Notes under the pieces: generated by a model
The model's database searches: none
The model's input: only the letters and a program-made list of their open reading frames with translations
Told to the model about the DNA's origin: nothing
Position numbers and translations under genes: made by a program
Assembly (NCBI GenBank): GCA_035380045.1
Contig: DAOSWM010000029.1
Location: forward strand, 1 to 36,635
Reading direction: 5' to 3'
DNA from: DAOSWM01 sp035380045
GTDB lineage: Bacteria; Bacteroidota; Bacteroidia; Bacteroidales; Tenuifilaceae
DNA: 36,635 bases
Shown: positions 33,960 through 36,635 of the stretch, in pieces
Layout: each line of letters opens with the position of its first letter
Position numbering within the stretch: position 1 is the first letter of the stretch

Positions 33960-34259
33960 ATGCGAGAAATATGCATTCCCATTTCAGATTTTGGCGAAAA
34001 CGAGGTAGCCGAGGTTACCCTAACCGTTGGCCAAAGGAAGTTGAACTACAGCTTTCGTGTTGAATCGTTCCCTTGGGAAATCGATGAGTCAACAAAAATT
34101 GATTCCGATTCCGACTCACAACACGCAACTATTGAGCAAATTATGCTACTCAGAAAATCGTTGGCAAGCTACGATAAGGGTTGGGAACTTATTCAAATAT
34201 TCACTCCTAGCAAAGGAGCCAGCCATATTCAGGTTCTTTACCGTAAACGCAACCACTAA
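33960..34259 (+). CDS. Hypothetical protein, 99 residues
   Basis: A 99-residue soluble protein starting MREICIPISDFGENEVAEV, with beta-strand-like segments in the first half and a helix with KSLASYDKGWELIQIFTPS in the second half. No signal peptide and no family that I recognise. It lies between the ATPase and TolC-like genes on the same strand, 142 bases after the ATPase gene and 18 bases before the next small gene. The ATG at 33960 is chosen over an in-frame TTG at 33951. Its presence within an efflux cluster suggests an accessory role, which is inference only. Confidence 0.6.
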   Translation: MREICIPISDFGENEVAEVTLTVGQRKLNYSFRVESFPWEIDESTKIDSDSDSQHATIEQIMLLRKSLASYDKGWELIQIFTPSKGASHIQVLYRKRNH

Positions 34260-34277
34260 CCCAACAAACCAACAACC

Positions 34278-34637
34278 ATGAAACTACCAACCACAAAAAC
34301 CATCTTGCTAACCATTACATTGCTTTTTGTAAGCAGTATTGGGTTTGCAGAAAAACAAAATAACGGGTTTCCTATGCTAGCCAAGGAATTTTCAATCCAA
34401 ATTGAGGAAGTAATATACGGAATAACCAATATTGATGAGTGCGATTTGAATATACGGATTCCTATCGAACCAGAAAATGATAAAAAGCCAAAGGAATTAA
34501 ACTATGCTGTTGGAAACGCATTACCAAACATGCAACAGTACCAGGATACTAATTTTGTTTGGACTCAGTTTGTTAAATCAATTCCGAAAAAATTTCTTAA
34601 GGATGAAAACACCCTACATATTTTTGAAGTGCTTTAG
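34278..34637 (+). CDS. Small exported hypothetical protein
   Basis: A 119-residue protein with a clear signal peptide (MKLPTTKTILLTITLLFVSSIGFA, cut near residue 24) and a 95-residue mature part without membrane helices, rich in Asn, Glu and Ile. No recognised domain. It ends in the base that starts the GTG of the next frame and is 26 bases before the chosen ATG of the TolC-like gene, so they are very likely co-transcribed. A periplasmic accessory of the pump is possible, not shown. Confidence 0.6.
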   Translation: MKLPTTKTILLTITLLFVSSIGFAEKQNNGFPMLAKEFSIQIEEVIYGITNIDECDLNIRIPIEPENDKKPKELNYAVGNALPNMQQYQDTNFVWTQFVKSIPKKFLKDENTLHIFEVL

Positions 34638-34663
34638 TGCATAACAGTTACTTTCTTATAGCC

Positions 34664-36016
34664 ATGAAAACAAAAATTGTTACAACCGCCATTCTTGTTC
34701 TAGTAACGCAGGTAATGCTTCTCGCTCAGAAAAGTTGGACTCTGGAAGAGTGTTTAAGCCATGCAATGGAGAATAATCTTGAGGTAAAAAACCGCAAGTT
34801 AAGTAGTCAAATTTCAGAACAGAACAAGAAACAATCGTTATATAATTTTCTACCTGGGATCGATGCTGGGGTTGACCTCAATATTCGCCACGGGTTGGAC
34901 TATAATTTCTACACATCGCAGTACGAGGATATGGACAACACCTCGTCATCGATGTACATCAGAGGTGGAATAACAGTTTTTGACGGGCTGCAACGTTACC
35001 ACGAGAAAGTGCAACGGGATTACGAGTACAAACAATCGCAGTACGAGGTGGAGGGGTACAAGCACGATCTGGCCCTAGAAATTGTTCGTCAGTATCTCCA
35101 AATTCTTTACGACACAGAACTACTTGAGGTAATGAAAGAGCAGCTGGCAACCGATGAGCTGCAGCTAAACGCCGCTCAGAAAAAGTATGAGCTTGGCTCG
35201 TTCTCCAAAAACGATTTTCTAGAAATAAAGGCACAGCACGCTAAGAGCAACGCATCGCTAATTGAAACCAGCAACAGGCTTAAACTTTCAACGCTAAGCC
35301 TTGCCCAGCTCCTTGAACTCGACGATCCCGATAGCTTTTCAATTGCTTACTCATCAAAAAGTATATCAACCGAAAACCAAGTAATTGCCAGTGAGAATAT
35401 ACTTGACCTAGCGATGGAAACATACCCACACCTGAAAGCAAAAGAAATGTATTTGAAAGGACAGAAAAAGAATTTATTGATAGAGTACGGTAAACTATCA
35501 CCTACCCTAACCCTCTACGGTCAGTTTTCGTCAAGATTTTCCGATATGGCAATAAGCAAAACATTAAACCCAGGCGCTACTTACCCCGACTTTACGTTAA
35601 GTAACCAACTCGATGAAAATATGGCCAGAAATTTTGGGCTTAGCCTAAGCATTCCAATATTCAGCCGAATGCAAAATCACACCAGCATAAGCATTGCGAA
35701 AGTTGGTATACAGAAAGCTGAGTTAGCCGTTGAACAAACAAAGTACGAGCTAACGAAAACTATTAGCCAATCGTTGGCCGATGCCAAAGCATCGTTTGAG
35801 AATTACCAGTCGCTCACAATTTCTGCACAAGCCTACGAAGAATCGTACGAGCAATCGAAAAAGCAGCTGGAGCTGGGAATGATTAGCGCATCGGAGTATG
35901 GTTTGGCTAAAACAAATAGCCTTAGAGCTAACGCCGATTTGCTGCATGCAAAGTACAATTACATTCTAAAAACAAAAATATTAGACTTCTACAGGGGAGT
36001 ACCTATAACCCTGTAG
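34664..36016 (+). CDS. TolC-family outer membrane efflux protein of the ABC cluster
   Basis: A 450-residue channel protein. Signal peptide MKTKIVTTAILVLVTQVMLLAQ, then the SWTLEECLSHAMENNLEVKNRKL opening typical of Bacteroidota TolC proteins, two internally related halves with long coiled helices, and the YELGSFSKNDFLEIKAQHAK and LELGMISASEYGLAKTNSLR segments at equivalent sites. The ATG at 34664 is used; an in-frame GTG at 34637 would add nine residues before a normal signal peptide. It should complete the tripartite ABC efflux system with the adaptor and ATPase. Two hairpins follow the stop codon. Confidence 0.88.
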   Translation: MKTKIVTTAILVLVTQVMLLAQKSWTLEECLSHAMENNLEVKNRKLSSQISEQNKKQSLYNFLPGIDAGVDLNIRHGLDYNFYTSQYEDMDNTSSSMYIRGGITVFDGLQRYHEKVQRDYEYKQSQYEVEGYKHDLALEIVRQYLQILYDTELLEVMKEQLATDELQLNAAQKKYELGSFSKNDFLEIKAQHAKSNASLIETSNRLKLSTLSLAQLLELDDPDSFSIAYSSKSISTENQVIASENILDLAMETYPHLKAKEMYLKGQKKNLLIEYGKLSPTLTLYGQFSSRFSDMAISKTLNPGATYPDFTLSNQLDENMARNFGLSLSIPIFSRMQNHTSISIAKVGIQKAELAVEQTKYELTKTISQSLADAKASFENYQSLTISAQAYEESYEQSKKQLELGMISASEYGLAKTNSLRANADLLHAKYNYILKTKILDFYRGVPITL

Positions 36017-36037
36017 CCACCGGGAGTGGTTTTTTTG
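36017..36037 (+). terminator. Intrinsic terminator after the TolC-like gene
   Basis: A short stem CCAC/GTGG with a five-base loop starts right after the stop codon and is followed by a run of eight T. The stem is short; the T-run makes it credible. Confidence 0.55.
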
Positions 36038-36064
36038 TAGGTTTAGTTTATGGTTTGTTGGTTA

Positions 36065-36090
36065 GCCCCGGGGTGGTTCCCGGGGCTTTT
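36065..36090 (+). terminator. Strong second hairpin terminator
   Basis: Eight-base GC-only arms GCCCCGGG and CCCGGGGC around GTGGTT, followed by TTTT. It backs up the short-stem terminator just before it. Confidence 0.75.
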
Positions 36091-36560
36091 CCGTATTTCT
36101 ATAGCTAATGTAACCAATTAATAGATAAATTCTATATTACATAATCCACTTTGTAATTTTTTCATTTAAAAAACAAAATAAATCCATTTTCATTACTAAC
36201 ACATACTACAAACCAATTACCCTGAATAAGGTGATACAAATCATTATTTTTTTAAAAATAATTTCTTTTGTACCTAAAAAAAAATTAAACTTGCACAGCA
36301 TTTTTTGTGCCAAAAAACATTAAAAGATTGCATTTTTTCGAACAATCAATTTTTTTCCGGAATCGTTTGCGTAATTTTTTCCGATATTTGGCTTTTTTAT
36401 TAAATGCAATTTGATGAAGAGTACTTTTTCGTACATTAAAGAATGTATGAAAAGGTGTTTAATTTTTTGTATTACACTATATTTCGTGATTGTCAACTTT
36501 TTTTAATGACCTATTTTTTTTGAAACAAAAAAACAAGATAACTTACACTATATCAACAAT
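36091..36560 (+). other. AT-rich leader region before a partial gene
   Basis: A 470-base stretch with no gene. It is very AT-rich with repeated T-tracts followed by CG, at 36339, 36358, 36382 and 36430. The last three are spaced 24 and 48 bases apart. A TAAACTTG word (36286-36293) with TTTG 15 bases upstream (36267-36270) is a poor promoter candidate, and TATATTTC (36478-36485) is another with one mismatch. A small hairpin GCACA/TGTGC lies near 36293-36310. No RNA family is recognised. Confidence 0.5.
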
Positions 36561-36635
36561 ATGAAAAAAGTTCTACTTTTTATCACCAGCACAATTCTAG
36601 CAGTTAACCTTTACGCTCAGGAAGGAACTAAGCAG
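36561..36635 (+). CDS. Start of an exported protein (partial, cut by window end)
   Basis: An ATG at 36561 opens a frame to the window edge, giving 25 residues that form a typical signal peptide with a likely cleavage site after NLYAQ (MKKVLLFITSTILAVNLYAQ). The identity of the mature protein cannot be told. The long AT-rich leader before it suggests a regulated or highly expressed secreted protein. Confidence 0.7.
   Translation, partial: MKKVLLFITSTILAVNLYAQEGTKQ

Overview
The window looks like chromosomal DNA from a Bacteroidota bacterium, most likely Bacteroidales or a close relative. The evidence is a 1.4-kaa surface protein with a type IX secretion (T9SS) type A C-terminal sorting domain, promoters of the Bacteroidota TAnnTTTG class, sparse Shine-Dalgarno sequences, and the two-halved FtsX/MacB-type permease family typical of the phylum. 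I see no rRNA, tRNA, CRISPR array or complete insertion sequence. There is a 100-N assembly gap at 24979-25078.

Layout. 1-3267: a divisome protein (DivIC/FtsB-like), a spacer filled with heptanucleotide repeats, a YdjM/DUF457 membrane protein, and the 23S rRNA uracil-C5 methyltransferase RlmD. 3268-5993: a stand-alone FtsX-type ABC permease behind a sigma-54 promoter with two upstream enhancer-like palindromes. 6008-13954 (minus strand): a small STAS-like protein, then an RND efflux operon read as adaptor, RND pump, TolC-like channel, an atypical SDR and a TRAM-less RNA methyltransferase. 14239-15108: an exported metallo-beta-lactamase-fold hydrolase. 15130-16724 (minus): a small operon of unknown function (receiver-only regulator, two small proteins, a truncated glycogen-synthase-like glycosyltransferase) preceded by a promoter and two palindromes. 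16901-19397 (minus): a NarL/LuxR response regulator and a soluble PAS-PAS histidine kinase. 19649-24649: DEAD-box helicase, SpoIIE-type phosphatase with membrane domain, GT4 glycosyltransferase, and MurB with an almost leaderless promoter. 24646-26677 (minus): histidine kinase (interrupted by the gap) and an NtrC-family sigma-54 activator. 26826-31055 (minus): the large T9SS cargo protein. 31056-31833: non-coding, with a MITE-like element and a second sigma-54/enhancer region. 31834-36016: HlyD-like adaptor, LolD/MacB-type ATPase, two small proteins and a TolC-like channel. 36561-36635: start of another exported protein.

How the genes fit together. The most informative signal is regulatory. 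The orphan permease at 3512 has no ATPase, and the adaptor-ATPase-TolC cluster at 31834 has no permease. Both are preceded by copies of a palindrome of the form TGTnCGnnnnCGnACA and by sigma-54-type -24/-12 elements, while a sigma-54 activator with its kinase lies between them. I infer one dispersed ABC efflux system under one two-component regulator. A second, independent efflux pump of RND type is complete in its own operon. The spacers after divIC and after the ABC ATPase gene carry degenerate 7-bp tandem arrays resembling, in unit length only, the STRR arrays of cyanobacteria.
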